From assembly GCA_910578815.1 (NCBI GenBank), contig CAJTSE010000006.1, forward strand, positions 62,001 through 126,000: DNA of 64,000 nucleotides, in the 5' to 3' direction. This DNA comes from an uncultured Acetatifactor sp. Its GTDB lineage: Bacteria > Bacillota > Clostridia > Lachnospirales > Lachnospiraceae. Made by a program: the position numbers and the translations under genes. Below, in pieces: positions 1-8,640 of this stretch. The notes beneath the pieces were generated by a model that saw only the letters and a list, made by a program, of their open reading frames with translations, had not been told where the DNA came from and searched no databases. Position 1 is the first letter of the stretch. The number at the start of each line of letters is the position of its first letter.

Positions 1-1563
1 AGGGAATTTAAGTCCCTGATCCGTAACATGAAGACGGTGGAGGATAATGATTTTGAAGTGCCTCCATCCTTGACCAATGTACTTCGGGAGTACCAAAAAA
101 AGGGATATTTGTGGCTGAGGACTTTAAAGCATAATGGTTTCGGTGGTATTCTTGCGGACGAGATGGGCTTGGGAAAGACTCTGCAAGTTATTGCATTCCT
201 GCTGTCGGAAACCACGGAGACTTTGGCTGCGAATAAAACTTCGGCTTCAGAAGAGGCGGGGGTCGTGGCGGTAGATAAGGCTCCGGCGACGAAAGCCGTG
301 GATGGGAACAGAAACCACAGGAAGCCGCTGGCGCTGGTAGTGTGCCCGGCGTCGCTGGTGTATAACTGGAGCAGCGAGATTGACCACTTTGCGCCGGAGC
401 TTTCTGTAAAAATGGTAGTGGGAACGATACTGGAGCGACAAGCCTTATTGGAAAATTGTAAGGCAGGAGAGATTCTGATTACTTCCTATGATTTGTTAAA
501 AAGGGATATAGAGCTTTATGAGCCTTTGGAGTTTACTGTCCAGATTATCGACGAGGCTCAATATATTAAGAATTACAATACTCAGGCAGCCCGGGCCGTA
601 AAGGAAATTCGGGCGGGATTTAAGCTGGCCCTTACGGGAACGCCGATTGAAAATCGTCTCAGCGAGCTTTGGAGCATTTTTGATTATCTGATGCCGGGCT
701 ATTTATATTCCTACAGTCATTTCCGGGACAGTTACGAGGTGCCTATCATTCAAAATCAGGAGGAAGGAGCAAGAAAGCGCCTGCAAAAAATGATTCGTCC
801 CTTTGTGCTTCGCAGGTTAAAGAAGGACGTGCTGACGGACCTGCCCGACAAGCTGGAGGAAAATCTATACGCCCGCCTGGAGGGAGAACAGCGGGAGCTT
901 TACGATGCTCATGTACAAAGGCTGCGTTTATCGCTGGATAAACAGTCCGAGGATGAGTTTAAGAAGGGAAAAATTCAGATTTTGGCGGAACTGACGAAGC
1001 TCCGGCAGCTTTGCTGTGATCCGGGACTGTTGTATGAAGGTTATGGGGGAGAATCCGCAAAGACCCAGTTGTGTCTGGACATTGTCAGAGATGCGATCAG
1101 CGGCGGACATAAAATTCTCTTGTTTTCCCAATTTACCACCATGCTGGACAAGATCAGTCAGGAATTTAACAGGGAAAAGATTTCCCATTATATTTTGACG
1201 GGTGCCACCAGCAAGGAGGAACGCAGGAGACTGGTGGAAAGCTTTCAATCCGATGAGACAAGTGTTTTCTGCATTTCCTTGAGGGCAGGAGGCACGGGCC
1301 TGAACCTGACGGCTGCGGATATTGTGATTCATTATGATCCCTGGTGGAATCTGGCGGTGCAAAACCAGGCCACGGACCGTACCCACCGCATTGGCCAGGA
1401 AAATGTGGTCAGCGTGTACAAACTGATTGCCAAAAACACCATCGAAGAAAAGATTATGCTCTTACAGGAAAAAAAGCGGGAGCTTGCGGATCAGCTGTTA
1501 AATGCAGAAGATATGGGTACCGGCAGTTTCAGCCGGGAAGAGCTGCTGGAGCTGCTTGGGTAG
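1..1563 (+). CDS. SNF2-family DNA helicase/ATPase, C-terminal part (5' end outside window)
   Basis: The reading frame is open to base 1, so the gene begins before the window; the ATG at 28 is internal. The visible part holds the whole SNF2 ATPase: Walker A DEMGLGKT, the DEAQ Walker B in IIDEAQYIKN, LTGTPIENRL, then the C-terminal helicase lobe with LLFSQFTTMLD, LRAGGTGLNLTAAD and a QATDRTHRIGQ arginine-finger motif. Such proteins use ATP to move on or remodel DNA-protein complexes. Clostridial relatives are about 1000-1100 residues and often carry an N-terminal SWIM zinc finger, which would lie upstream if present. The gene is followed at once by a double hairpin terminator, so it ends its transcript. 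Confidence 0.92.
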   Translation, partial: REFKSLIRNMKTVEDNDFEVPPSLTNVLREYQKKGYLWLRTLKHNGFGGILADEMGLGKTLQVIAFLLSETTETLAANKTSASEEAGVVAVDKAPATKAVDGNRNHRKPLALVVCPASLVYNWSSEIDHFAPELSVKMVVGTILERQALLENCKAGEILITSYDLLKRDIELYEPLEFTVQIIDEAQYIKNYNTQAARAVKEIRAGFKLALTGTPIENRLSELWSIFDYLMPGYLYSYSHFRDSYEVPIIQNQEEGARKRLQKMIRPFVLRRLKKDVLTDLPDKLEENLYARLEGEQRELYDAHVQRLRLSLDKQSEDEFKKGKIQILAELTKLRQLCCDPGLLYEGYGGESAKTQLCLDIVRDAISGGHKILLFSQFTTMLDKISQEFNREKISHYILTGATSKEERRRLVESFQSDETSVFCISLRAGGTGLNLTAADIVIHYDPWWNLAVQNQATDRTHRIGQENVVSVYKLIAKNTIEEKIMLLQEKKRELADQLLNAEDMGTGSFSREELLELLG

Positions 1564-1627
1564 TGTGAGAAAAGTCTGCTATGCAGACTTTTCTCACACG
1601 GAAAAACGCCAAAGACGGGCGTTTTTC
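1563..1627 (+). terminator. Double hairpin after SNF2 gene
   Basis: Two hairpins follow the stop codon. The first has 17-base perfect arms (1563-1579 and 1583-1599). The second has 10-base arms (1601-1610 and 1618-1627) with a 7-base loop and a T-run in its 3' arm. The pair probably terminates the helicase transcript. Confidence 0.75.
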
Positions 1628-1815
1628 ATCTGGATTTTGTATAGATAACCTCTTCGTCCAATATTTGTAAGGCTTGTTTCTCATTTGATTAGCTTTTAGC
1701 GCCAGTATATTAATTTCTTCCTGTGTCCTTTTGCACTTTAATAACGGGATTGGAATGGCAAACAGGCTGTGGTCATCAATCATATTTACAAGAGAACCGT
1801 ATGTTTGTCTGCAAA
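1626..1815 (-). pseudogene. Possible C-terminal remnant of an unidentified protein
   Basis: On the minus strand this stretch encodes a protein-like segment containing FAIPIPLLKCKRTQEEIN followed by NQMRNKPYKYW. Its charge and hydrophobic pattern are typical of real protein. There is no start codon or ribosome site; upstream the frame runs into antisense of the cytidylate-kinase-like gene, and downstream into the terminator hairpin. I read it as a truncated relic and do not recognise the family. Confidence 0.3.
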
Positions 1816-1930
1816 CAAGCCGGTATTTTTTATGGCGGCGGCGTAATATTTGTGGTACAATAAAAAGCACAAGCGGCATTCCTTTCGGAACAAAATTCCG
1901 GAGACTGCGGCCGAATAAGGAGGAAATGTT

Positions 1931-2416
1931 ATGAATCTTGTGATTACCATGAGCCGCCGGTTTGGCACCGGGGCAAGCATGATTGCGGAGGAGCTTTCCA
2001 AAAAGCTGGGTATTCCAGTTTATGACAGGGCTTATATCGAGAATGAGCTTCATGACAGTAATTATGCGGATGAGGCGGAGGTCATCAGGAAGCTGGCGGG
2101 GGAATCCTGCATCCTGCTGGGGCGTTGTGCTTCCGAGATTTTGAAGGATCAGCCCAATGTATTTAACGTTTATGTCTGCGCCGACAAGGAGGATCGGATT
2201 AAGCGGATTATGAAGAAGGAATCACTTTCCCATGATGCGGCCAAGGAGCTGATTGAAAAGAACGACAGGGCCCGTTCGGAATATTATTTCAACAATACGG
2301 GCAAGGTATGGGGCGATGTGAGTAATTATCATATGATTTTGGACACCTCCGCTCTGGGCGCCGAAAACTGTGCGGGTATCCTGCTCCGGTATTTTGAGCG
2401 GGTGGAGATCATATAA
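1931..2416 (+). CDS. Cytidylate kinase-like family protein
   Basis: 161 residues. The N-terminus MNLVITMSRRFGTGASM followed by AEELSKKLGIPVYDR matches the cytidylate-kinase-like family found in many Clostridia, in which a Gly-rich loop after a short beta strand serves as the nucleotide-binding loop. ILLGRCASEIL and the basic DRIKRIMKKE lid-like segment also fit. It is shorter than the roughly 200 residues common in the family, with little between strand 1 and the LGRCA segment, so activity is uncertain. AAGGAGG lies 7 bases before the ATG. Family relatives are presumed nucleoside-monophosphate kinases; the substrate is not established. Confidence 0.75.
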   Translation: MNLVITMSRRFGTGASMIAEELSKKLGIPVYDRAYIENELHDSNYADEAEVIRKLAGESCILLGRCASEILKDQPNVFNVYVCADKEDRIKRIMKKESLSHDAAKELIEKNDRARSEYYFNNTGKVWGDVSNYHMILDTSALGAENCAGILLRYFERVEII

Positions 2417-2434
2417 GCCGCAAGAATTTTTTGA

Positions 2435-2463
2435 TTGATTTTTTGATTTGCGCATTGTATAAT
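2435..2463 (+). promoter_or_regulatory. Sigma-A-type promoter of MATE gene
   Basis: TTGATT at 2435-2440 and TATAAT at 2458-2463 are separated by 17 bases. The site lies just after the cytidylate-kinase-like stop codon and drives a leader of about 125 bases before the MATE gene. Confidence 0.7.
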
Positions 2464-2477
2464 GCAGGAGATATAGA

Positions 2478-2501
2478 TTGACACTTGTTGCCGCCGGGTA
2501 A
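2478..2501 (+). CDS. Candidate 7-codon leader peptide
   Basis: AGGAG at 2466-2470 is followed after 7 bases by TTG ACA CTT GTT GCC GCC GGG TAA, which would encode MTLVAAG. It sits between the promoter and the terminator hairpin at 2509-2567. Short leader ORFs in this position are known to control antibiotic-resistance genes by ribosome stalling. This is inference from position and ribosome site only. Confidence 0.3.
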   Translation: MTLVAAG

Positions 2502-2508
2502 GAAGTTA

Positions 2509-2567
2509 AGCGTCATACTTTCTGTCGTTAGGCCTTTGAAGACAGAAAGCTGTGACGCTATTTTTTT
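2509..2567 (+). terminator. Leader terminator/attenuator before MATE gene
   Basis: Arms 2509-2526 and 2541-2559 pair over about 18 bases (AGCGTCA...CTTTCTGTC with GACAGAAAG...TGACGCT) around a 14-base loop and are followed by seven T. Because the promoter is upstream and the gene downstream, transcripts must read through it to express the exporter. Confidence 0.75.
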
Positions 2568-2593
2568 GTGATAGATACAGGAGTGAGAAATCC

Positions 2594-3925
2594 ATGGAAC
2601 AACGACACTGGCTGCGGGATTTTTCCCGATATACAATTTTGAGTGTTATAGGCACATTAGGAGTATCCTGCTATATATTAGCCGATACCTTTTTTGTGTC
2701 AAAAGGATTGGGGACAAACGGACTTACCGCTTTAAATCTTGCGATTCCCGTATACAATTTTATTCACGGAACAGGACTTATGCTTGGTATGGGCGGCGCC
2801 ACAAGGTTTTCAATATGTAAAAGTCAGGAGAAAGTCAAAGAGGCACAGCTTGTTTATACGAATACCCTATATCTTGCATTGATTTTTTCGGTGGTATTTG
2901 TTCTGATTGGTTTCTTTTTTTCCAATCAGATGGCAATACTTTTAGGGGCAAGCGCGGACATATCAGAAATGACAAATACCTATTTGTGCTGGCTGCTGTT
3001 GTTTTCACCTGCTTTTATTTTGAACGATGTGTTCCTTTGTTTTGTTCGAAACGATGACAGTCCCCAGCTTTCCATGATTGCTATGCTGGTCGGGAGCTTA
3101 TCCAATATCCTGTTGGACTATATCTTTATTTTTCCGGGGGGAATGGGAATTTTCGGGGCTGTTTTTGCGACAGGCTTATCGCCCGTGATCAGCATTGCTA
3201 TGATGCTTCTTCACTGGGTGAAAAAGAAAAGTAACCTTCGCCTGGTAAAAACGAATATAAGGAAGGAAATCGTAAAGCAGGAATTATCATTAGGCTTTCC
3301 GTCTTTGATTGCGCAGTTATCCTCCGGAATTGTAATGATTACCTTTAACGCAATGATATTAAAATTGGTGGGAAATACAGGAGTTGCCGCTTACGGAGTC
3401 GTTGCAAATATTTCGCTTGTGATTGTTGCGGTCTATACGGGTATTGCACAGGGCATGCAGCCGTTGGTCAGTATTGTTTATGGTGCGGGAAATAACAGGC
3501 AGACAAAAACCATACTCAAATATGCTCTGGTAACGACATTGACAGTATCCGGTATCATTTATTTACTAATCTTTTCTTTTGCAGAGCCGATCACTGCCGT
3601 TTTTAACAGTGAGCATAATGCCGAATTGCAGCAGATAGCCGTATCTGGACTGAAATGGTATTTTATATCTATTCCGTTTGTCGGATATAACATTAATCTG
3701 GGAACTTTTTTTACCTCGATAGAAAAGGCTCTGCCCGCTCATATCCTATCAATTCTAAGGGGATTGATTCTCATAATTCCCATGGCCTTTTTACTGTCTG
3801 CCCTGTGGGAAATGACAGGTGTCTGGCTTGCTTATCCGGTAACGGAGTTTTTAACGGCGTTACTCGGATTTGTAATGGTAAACAGAGAGAACAAACAAAA
3901 AGGAAAAAAAGGAGCTGCGCACTAA
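2594..3925 (+). CDS. MATE family multidrug/organic cation exporter
   Basis: 443 residues and about 12 hydrophobic segments. The N-terminal half includes ADTFFVSKGLGTNGLTALN and the second half repeats the fold, as in MATE transporters, which export cationic drugs or metabolites in exchange for Na+ or H+. The start at 2594 (MEQRHW) is chosen because AGGAG lies 10 bases upstream; a longer frame from 2552 has no ribosome site. Transcription passes through the hairpin at 2509-2567, so expression is probably conditional. The substrate cannot be told from sequence. A second MATE gene of a different subgroup lies at 46316. Confidence 0.88.
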   Translation: MEQRHWLRDFSRYTILSVIGTLGVSCYILADTFFVSKGLGTNGLTALNLAIPVYNFIHGTGLMLGMGGATRFSICKSQEKVKEAQLVYTNTLYLALIFSVVFVLIGFFFSNQMAILLGASADISEMTNTYLCWLLLFSPAFILNDVFLCFVRNDDSPQLSMIAMLVGSLSNILLDYIFIFPGGMGIFGAVFATGLSPVISIAMMLLHWVKKKSNLRLVKTNIRKEIVKQELSLGFPSLIAQLSSGIVMITFNAMILKLVGNTGVAAYGVVANISLVIVAVYTGIAQGMQPLVSIVYGAGNNRQTKTILKYALVTTLTVSGIIYLLIFSFAEPITAVFNSEHNAELQQIAVSGLKWYFISIPFVGYNINLGTFFTSIEKALPAHILSILRGLILIIPMAFLLSALWEMTGVWLAYPVTEFLTALLGFVMVNRENKQKGKKGAAH

Positions 3926-3949
3926 CAACCGGTGCGCAGCTTTTATTTT
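3913..3949 (+). terminator. Intrinsic terminator of MATE gene
   Basis: A 10-base perfect stem (3913-3922 with 3932-3941) with a 9-base loop and the T-rich tail TTTATTTTG. The 5' arm overlaps the last codons of the gene. Confidence 0.85.
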
Positions 3950-3989
3950 GTATTCAGCGGTATCCGCCGCATCCGTATGTGAACTAGAT

Positions 3990-5333
3990 TTAGGCCTTCT
4001 TTTTCTTATGGCCGGAAACCATGAAGAAACTGATCAATAATGAAATAATGTACAATACCACGGTCAGATATAGTACCGACTGATAACCTGTGGGATTAAT
4101 ATTATATTCATGTCCGTCAACCGTAATATTACTCCAGCTGCCAACTTTGTTTACGATCAGGGTGGCTACCTGATTACCGGTGAGGCCTGCAATGGCCCAT
4201 GCAGAAAGGGTAATGCCGTGGATGGCGCTGATATTTCCCATCCCGTAATGGTCGGACAGCAATGTGGGAACATTGCTGAAGCCGCCGCCGTAGCCTGCAT
4301 TTACCACAAAGAGCAGGATCAGTACCAGTATCGTAAGGAACATACTGCCAGAACCGCCGCTGATAATACTGTTGCCCTGTTTGGTGATTGCCTGGGTGGC
4401 AATGACGAGTCCGGTAGCCGCAATGGAAAGAATAAAGATGATTTTGTAAATGGTGTTTCTGTCCTTCATGGTGTCAGCCCATGCGGAAAAGCCCAGACGT
4501 CCGCCTGCGTTGAAAACTGCGGTCACGGAGGAAAGGACACCCGCCATGGCGCCAAGGCCAATACACTTGATAATCATTTTCTCCTGAGAGATCAATGCCA
4601 AGCCGCAAGTAATGTTAAGGTAGAACATCAGCCAAATGCCCACAAAAACAACGGGTTTGGTTTTGATCACGTCGATTGCCTTCTGGCCCTTTTCCTGCTT
4701 TGCAGGCTCATGCCAGCCCGCGGGCTTTGCCAGGAGTAGATGTCCTGCGAACATCATCACAAAATAGACTCCGGCTAAAATCAGGAACATCTGCCAGATA
4801 CCGTTCTTGCCCAACGAATCAAGAAGAGCCTGCATTATGGGACTTGCAATAGCCTTTGCGGCACCGAAGCCTGCCACTGCCAGGCCGGTAGCCAGGCCCT
4901 TACGGTCTTCAAACCAGAGCATCAGAGTTTTTACCGGAGACAAATAACCGGTACCCAGACCGATGCCCATAATGAAGCCGTAACATACATAAATACCGAT
5001 CAGTGCCAATACGCTGCCGTGACCGGTCGCCGCATACTGCTTACCGCCGTACCAGATGAAGAATCCGGTGCCAGCCATACCTGCCGCAAAGCAGATGGCA
5101 GCAATTAAGGACGAGCGGTGTATATCCTTTTCCACCACATTTCCCAGAAAGGCGGCGGACATGCCTAAGAAGAAGATGGCGAAGCTGAAGGCCCATTCGG
5201 TAGCACCCTTTGAAAAGCCGATATATTTGCCGATCTCTTCACTGAAAATGGACCAGCAGTATACCGTACCGATACTGCAGTGAAGCAGCAGGGCGGGAAT
5301 AGCGGCCCTTATCCATTTGTTTTGTACTTTCAT
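3990..5333 (-). CDS. MFS transporter, oxalate:formate antiporter (OFA) family
   Basis: 447 residues with 12 predicted membrane segments. The N-terminal region (HCSIGTVYCWSIFSEEIGKY, then GFSKGATEWAFSFAIFFLG) and the central loop GTGYLSPVKTLMLWFEDRKG are typical of the OFA group, whose characterised member OxlT swaps oxalate for formate. Other OFA members carry other organic anions, so the substrate is inferred. The start is the ATG at 5331-5333 preceded on the minus strand by AAAAAGGGGG. It is divergent from a formate/nitrite channel gene 209 bases away, which supports a role in C1/C2 carboxylate exchange. A lysine-rich tail ends the protein. Confidence 0.82.
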   Translation of the reverse strand: MKVQNKWIRAAIPALLLHCSIGTVYCWSIFSEEIGKYIGFSKGATEWAFSFAIFFLGMSAAFLGNVVEKDIHRSSLIAAICFAAGMAGTGFFIWYGGKQYAATGHGSVLALIGIYVCYGFIMGIGLGTGYLSPVKTLMLWFEDRKGLATGLAVAGFGAAKAIASPIMQALLDSLGKNGIWQMFLILAGVYFVMMFAGHLLLAKPAGWHEPAKQEKGQKAIDVIKTKPVVFVGIWLMFYLNITCGLALISQEKMIIKCIGLGAMAGVLSSVTAVFNAGGRLGFSAWADTMKDRNTIYKIIFILSIAATGLVIATQAITKQGNSIISGGSGSMFLTILVLILLFVVNAGYGGGFSNVPTLLSDHYGMGNISAIHGITLSAWAIAGLTGNQVATLIVNKVGSWSNITVDGHEYNINPTGYQSVLYLTVVLYIISLLISFFMVSGHKKKKA

Positions 5334-5542
5334 GAAAAAACCCCCTTTTTCGATAAGTATTTCATCGTTTTCATGATACTCTTGTTTGCGGCGAAATGCA
5401 AGAGGAAAAGCGGGTGTATAGAAAACGGTATACAAATCCCTGTTTCTCCATTATAATAATAAAAATAACATATGTAAAAATGCAGGTATAAAATCATTCT
5501 CTGAGAAGCAGCATGGTGGATTCATAAAGAAGGAGGGAACCT

Positions 5543-6388
5543 ATGCACTCACCAATAGAAATTGCAAGAAATTTTATAGAAATCGGAATACATAAGGTAA
5601 GACTTTCCATTTGGAAAATGGTAATTTTAGGCTTTTTTGCCGGAGTTTTTATCGGATTCGCGGGAATCGCCTCCACCACCATATCGGCAACGGTGGACAA
5701 TGCTTCCGTAGCCAGACTGTTAAGCGCCTGCGTCTTTCCGGCAGGTATGGCCATGGTACTGGTGGCGGGCAGCGAGCTGTTTACCGGGAACAATCTGATT
5801 ATCATCAGTGTGCTGGAAAAGAAGGTAAGAATGCGGGATATGCTGAAAAGCTGGATTTTCGTATTCTTAGGAAATTTTCTTGGCGCATCCTTTGTGGCGG
5901 CGCTGGTGGTATACGGGCATACTCCCGGCCTGTACGGCGGGCGGCTGGCGGAAAAGATGATAGCGTCGGCGCTGGTGAGGGTGGAGCAAAGCTTTTCCGA
6001 GGCCTTTATACGGGGCATACTCTGTAATATTCTGGTCTGTATCGCGGTTTGGGCGGCTTTTGCAGCCAAGACGGTATCCGGTAAGCTGCTGATGAGCTTC
6101 TGGCCGGTAATGCTGTTTGTACTCTGCGGCTTTGAACACAGTATTGCTGATATTTATTTCTGCATCGCCGGAATACTTACAGCCGGAGAATACGGTATGG
6201 ATTCGGGGATTTTGAACATGGGGAGCTTCCTTTTGAAAAATCTGCTGCCGGTAACCCTGGGCAATATTGTGGGCGGAGCGGGAATCGTGGGCGCCGGTTA
6301 CTGGCTGGTATATCTGCATCGCACACCTTATTCCACAATGACCATTGAAGCCGAGCAGGAAGAAATGGATATTGCGGAGGAGTATTGA
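5543..6388 (+). CDS. Formate/nitrite transporter (FNT) family channel
   Basis: 281 residues. The pattern is that of FocA/NirC pentameric channels: N-terminal HSPIEIARNFIEIGIHK, then six membrane segments with GFFAGVFIGFAG, GSELFTGNN and LGNIVGGAGIVG. The family passes formate, nitrite or hydrosulfide. AAGGAGGG lies 5 bases before the ATG. Divergence from the OFA-family gene makes formate the most likely substrate. The acidic tail EAEQEEMDIAEEY is cytoplasmic. No nitrite reductase genes lie nearby. Confidence 0.88.
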   Translation: MHSPIEIARNFIEIGIHKVRLSIWKMVILGFFAGVFIGFAGIASTTISATVDNASVARLLSACVFPAGMAMVLVAGSELFTGNNLIIISVLEKKVRMRDMLKSWIFVFLGNFLGASFVAALVVYGHTPGLYGGRLAEKMIASALVRVEQSFSEAFIRGILCNILVCIAVWAAFAAKTVSGKLLMSFWPVMLFVLCGFEHSIADIYFCIAGILTAGEYGMDSGILNMGSFLLKNLLPVTLGNIVGGAGIVGAGYWLVYLHRTPYSTMTIEAEQEEMDIAEEY

Positions 6389-6456
6389 GAAAATAAAGAT
6401 AAGAAACAACAAGATAAAGAATTAAAATAGATCAATATAGAGAATAACTAAAATCA

Positions 6457-6484
6457 TTGTATTTGCTCAAAAAAATGGTATTAT
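6457..6484 (+). promoter_or_regulatory. Probable promoter of the leuA-araC fusion gene
   Basis: TTGTAT (6457-6462) and TATTAT (6479-6484) are 16 bases apart in an AT-rich region. TTGCTC (6463-6468) and GAGCAA (6507-6512) form a spaced inverted repeat around the likely start site and could be an operator. No T-box or long structured leader is visible. Confidence 0.45.
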
Positions 6485-6529
6485 AACTAAAAATAAGAAT
6501 AAATACGAGCAAGAGGGCAGGATAAGATT

Positions 6530-8533
6530 ATGGCAAAAGTAAACGTAAAAGAGAAATATCAAAAGACCTATCATATGCCTCCTGAGGTTACCTATGACTG
6601 GGTACAAAAGGACAGCATTGACAAAGCGCCCATATGGTGCAGTGTGGACTTAAGGGACGGTAACCAGGCATTGATTGAACCTATGAGCCTGGAAGATAAA
6701 CTGGATTTTTTTAAATTGCTGGTAGAGATCGGCTTTAAGGAAATCGAAGTGGGCTTTCCCGCATCCTCCGATACGGAGTACAATTTTATCCGGGCGTTGA
6801 TCGAGCGGGATATGATTCCCAATGATGTGACCATCCAGGTGCTGACTCAGGCAAGAGAGCATATCATCCGCAAAACCTTTGAGGCGGTAAAGGGAGCGCC
6901 CCATGCCGTAGTACATCTGTACAATTCCACATCCGTGGAACAGCGGGAGCAGGTGTTTAAAAAGGATAAGGAAGCCATTAAGAAGCTGGCGGTGGACGGC
7001 GCGGCCCTATTAAAGAAGCTGGCGGAGGAAACGGAGGGGAATTTTACCTTTGAGTACAGCCCGGAAAGCTTTTCCCAGACAGAGGTGGACTATGCCCTGG
7101 AGGTCTGCAATGCGGTGTTGGACGTATGGAAGCCGGATGGAGAACACAAGGCCATTATTAACCTTCCCACTACAGTGCAGGTGGCCATGCCCCATGTCTT
7201 TGCCTGCCAGATCGAGTACATGCACAAGCACTTAAAGTACAGAGAAAACGTGGTGCTGAGCGTCCACCCTCACAATGACCGGGGCTGCGGCGTCAGCGAC
7301 GCGGAGTTCGGCATTCTGGCCGGAGCGGACCGGGTGGAAGGCACACTGTTCGGTAACGGCGAACGCACGGGAAATGTGGACCTTGTGACGGTGGCCCTGA
7401 ATATGATGTGCCACGGTGTGGACAGCGGGCTGGATTTTAGCCATATTATGAGGGTAAGGGAAGAATATGAGCGCTTTACGGGTATGAGGGTCCACGAGAG
7501 AACACCCTATGCGGGAGACCTGGTGTTTACTGCGTTTTCCGGTTCTCATCAGGATGCCATCAGCAAGGGTATGACATGGCTGAAGGAAGGGAAGAGCGGC
7601 AAGCGCTGGGATGTACCTTATCTGCCCATAGATCCTGCAGACGTGGGAAGGGAGTACGAGTCGGATGTGATTCGTATCAACAGTGTATCCGGTAAAGGCG
7701 GCGTTGCTTTTGTGCTGAAGCAGCAGTTTGGCTATTCTCTGCCGGCAGCCATGAAGGAAGAGGTCGGCTATCTGGTGAAGGGCGTATCCGACAGGCGGCA
7801 CCAGGAGCTTCTTCCTGCCGAAATTCTGGCGATATTTGAGGAAAATTATATTACGCCCCGCAGCGTATTTGAGATTCCGGAATGTCATTTTAGACAGGAA
7901 AACGGGATTCGGGCGGAAGTGACTATAGAACAGAGCGGGGTGAAAAGGGTGATTAAGGCGTCCGGAAACGGGCGGCTGGATGCGGTGAGCAATGCAATTA
8001 AGACCTTTTTCGGCATGAGTTATCAGCTTGCGGTGTACGAGGAACATGCTATATCCAAAGGTTCCAGCTCTAAGGCTGCAGCTTATGTGGGCATCATGTG
8101 CGACGGACAGCTCTATTGGGGTGTAGGGATTGACGAGGATATTATTAAGGCATCCATAGCAGCGCTGGCTTCGGCAGCAAATAAGCTGGCGGCAGGGCAG
8201 CATATTACTGCCGGCAGGGAAGAACGTATTGTGGAGATTATCAGCTATATTCAAAATGATTATAAAAATGTGACGCTGGAGGCCTTGTCCGAGGAATTTC
8301 ATCTCTCCAAACCGTATCTTTCCAAGTACATCCGAGAGAAAGCGGGGATGACCTTCCAGGATGCAGTGAAGAAGGAGCGGTTGAAAAAGGCCCGAACTTT
8401 GCTGCGAGAGACCAATCACACGGTGGAGGCCGTAGCCGTGGAGGTAGGCTATGACAATGTGGAGCATTTTAATCGGCTGTTTAAGAAAACCTATGGGATG
8501 ACGCCGGTGCAGTTTCGAAAACAGGGATCATGA
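6530..8533 (+). CDS. leuA: 2-isopropylmalate synthase fused to C-terminal AraC-type HTH domain
   Basis: 667 residues in one uninterrupted frame. Residues 1 to about 400 are an alpha-IPMS catalytic barrel of the long, actinobacterial-like type: DLRDGNQAL (metal and substrate site), EYSPESFSQTE, the metal-binding HPHND and FGNGERTGN. Residues about 435-555 are the LeuA dimer/allosteric domain that binds leucine in characterised enzymes. Residues about 562-667 are a complete two-helix AraC domain, with LEALSEEFHLSKPYLSKYI as the first HTH and VEAVAVEVGYDNVEHFNRLF as the second, ending in MTPVQFRK. Stand-alone LeuA ends before this domain. Catalysis (acetyl-CoA plus 2-oxoisovalerate) looks intact, so the protein may both make and sense a leucine precursor and bind DNA. 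No leuBCD genes adjoin it. Confidence 0.93.
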   Translation: MAKVNVKEKYQKTYHMPPEVTYDWVQKDSIDKAPIWCSVDLRDGNQALIEPMSLEDKLDFFKLLVEIGFKEIEVGFPASSDTEYNFIRALIERDMIPNDVTIQVLTQAREHIIRKTFEAVKGAPHAVVHLYNSTSVEQREQVFKKDKEAIKKLAVDGAALLKKLAEETEGNFTFEYSPESFSQTEVDYALEVCNAVLDVWKPDGEHKAIINLPTTVQVAMPHVFACQIEYMHKHLKYRENVVLSVHPHNDRGCGVSDAEFGILAGADRVEGTLFGNGERTGNVDLVTVALNMMCHGVDSGLDFSHIMRVREEYERFTGMRVHERTPYAGDLVFTAFSGSHQDAISKGMTWLKEGKSGKRWDVPYLPIDPADVGREYESDVIRINSVSGKGGVAFVLKQQFGYSLPAAMKEEVGYLVKGVSDRRHQELLPAEILAIFEENYITPRSVFEIPECHFRQENGIRAEVTIEQSGVKRVIKASGNGRLDAVSNAIKTFFGMSYQLAVYEEHAISKGSSSKAAAYVGIMCDGQLYWGVGIDEDIIKASIAALASAANKLAAGQHITAGREERIVEIISYIQNDYKNVTLEALSEEFHLSKPYLSKYIREKAGMTFQDAVKKERLKKARTLLRETNHTVEAVAVEVGYDNVEHFNRLFKKTYGMTPVQFRKQGS

Positions 8534-8600
8534 CAGGTGATTGCTCAAAGCCTGATTTTAGAATGAACGTTTCGCAAATACTTGGGAACAATGAGCAGAA

Positions 8601-8640
8601 AAAGAGCGGGATACTACATGTGGGAGGTATCCCGCTCTTT
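8601..8640. terminator. Bidirectional terminator
   Basis: A 14-base perfect stem (8601-8614 with 8627-8640) lies between two converging genes. On the minus strand it is followed by TTTTTC, and its arms overlap the last codons of the FUSC-type gene. Confidence 0.7.

Noticed and set aside
6389..6529. T-box or leucine leader upstream of leuA
   Set aside because: Only about 140 bases, AT-rich, with no T-box sequence, specifier hairpin or terminator.
7232..8467. 411-codon open frame on the minus strand
   Set aside because: It is fully antisense to the leuA-araC gene, has no ribosome site, and its translation has no recognisable motifs. It results from codon bias of the real gene.
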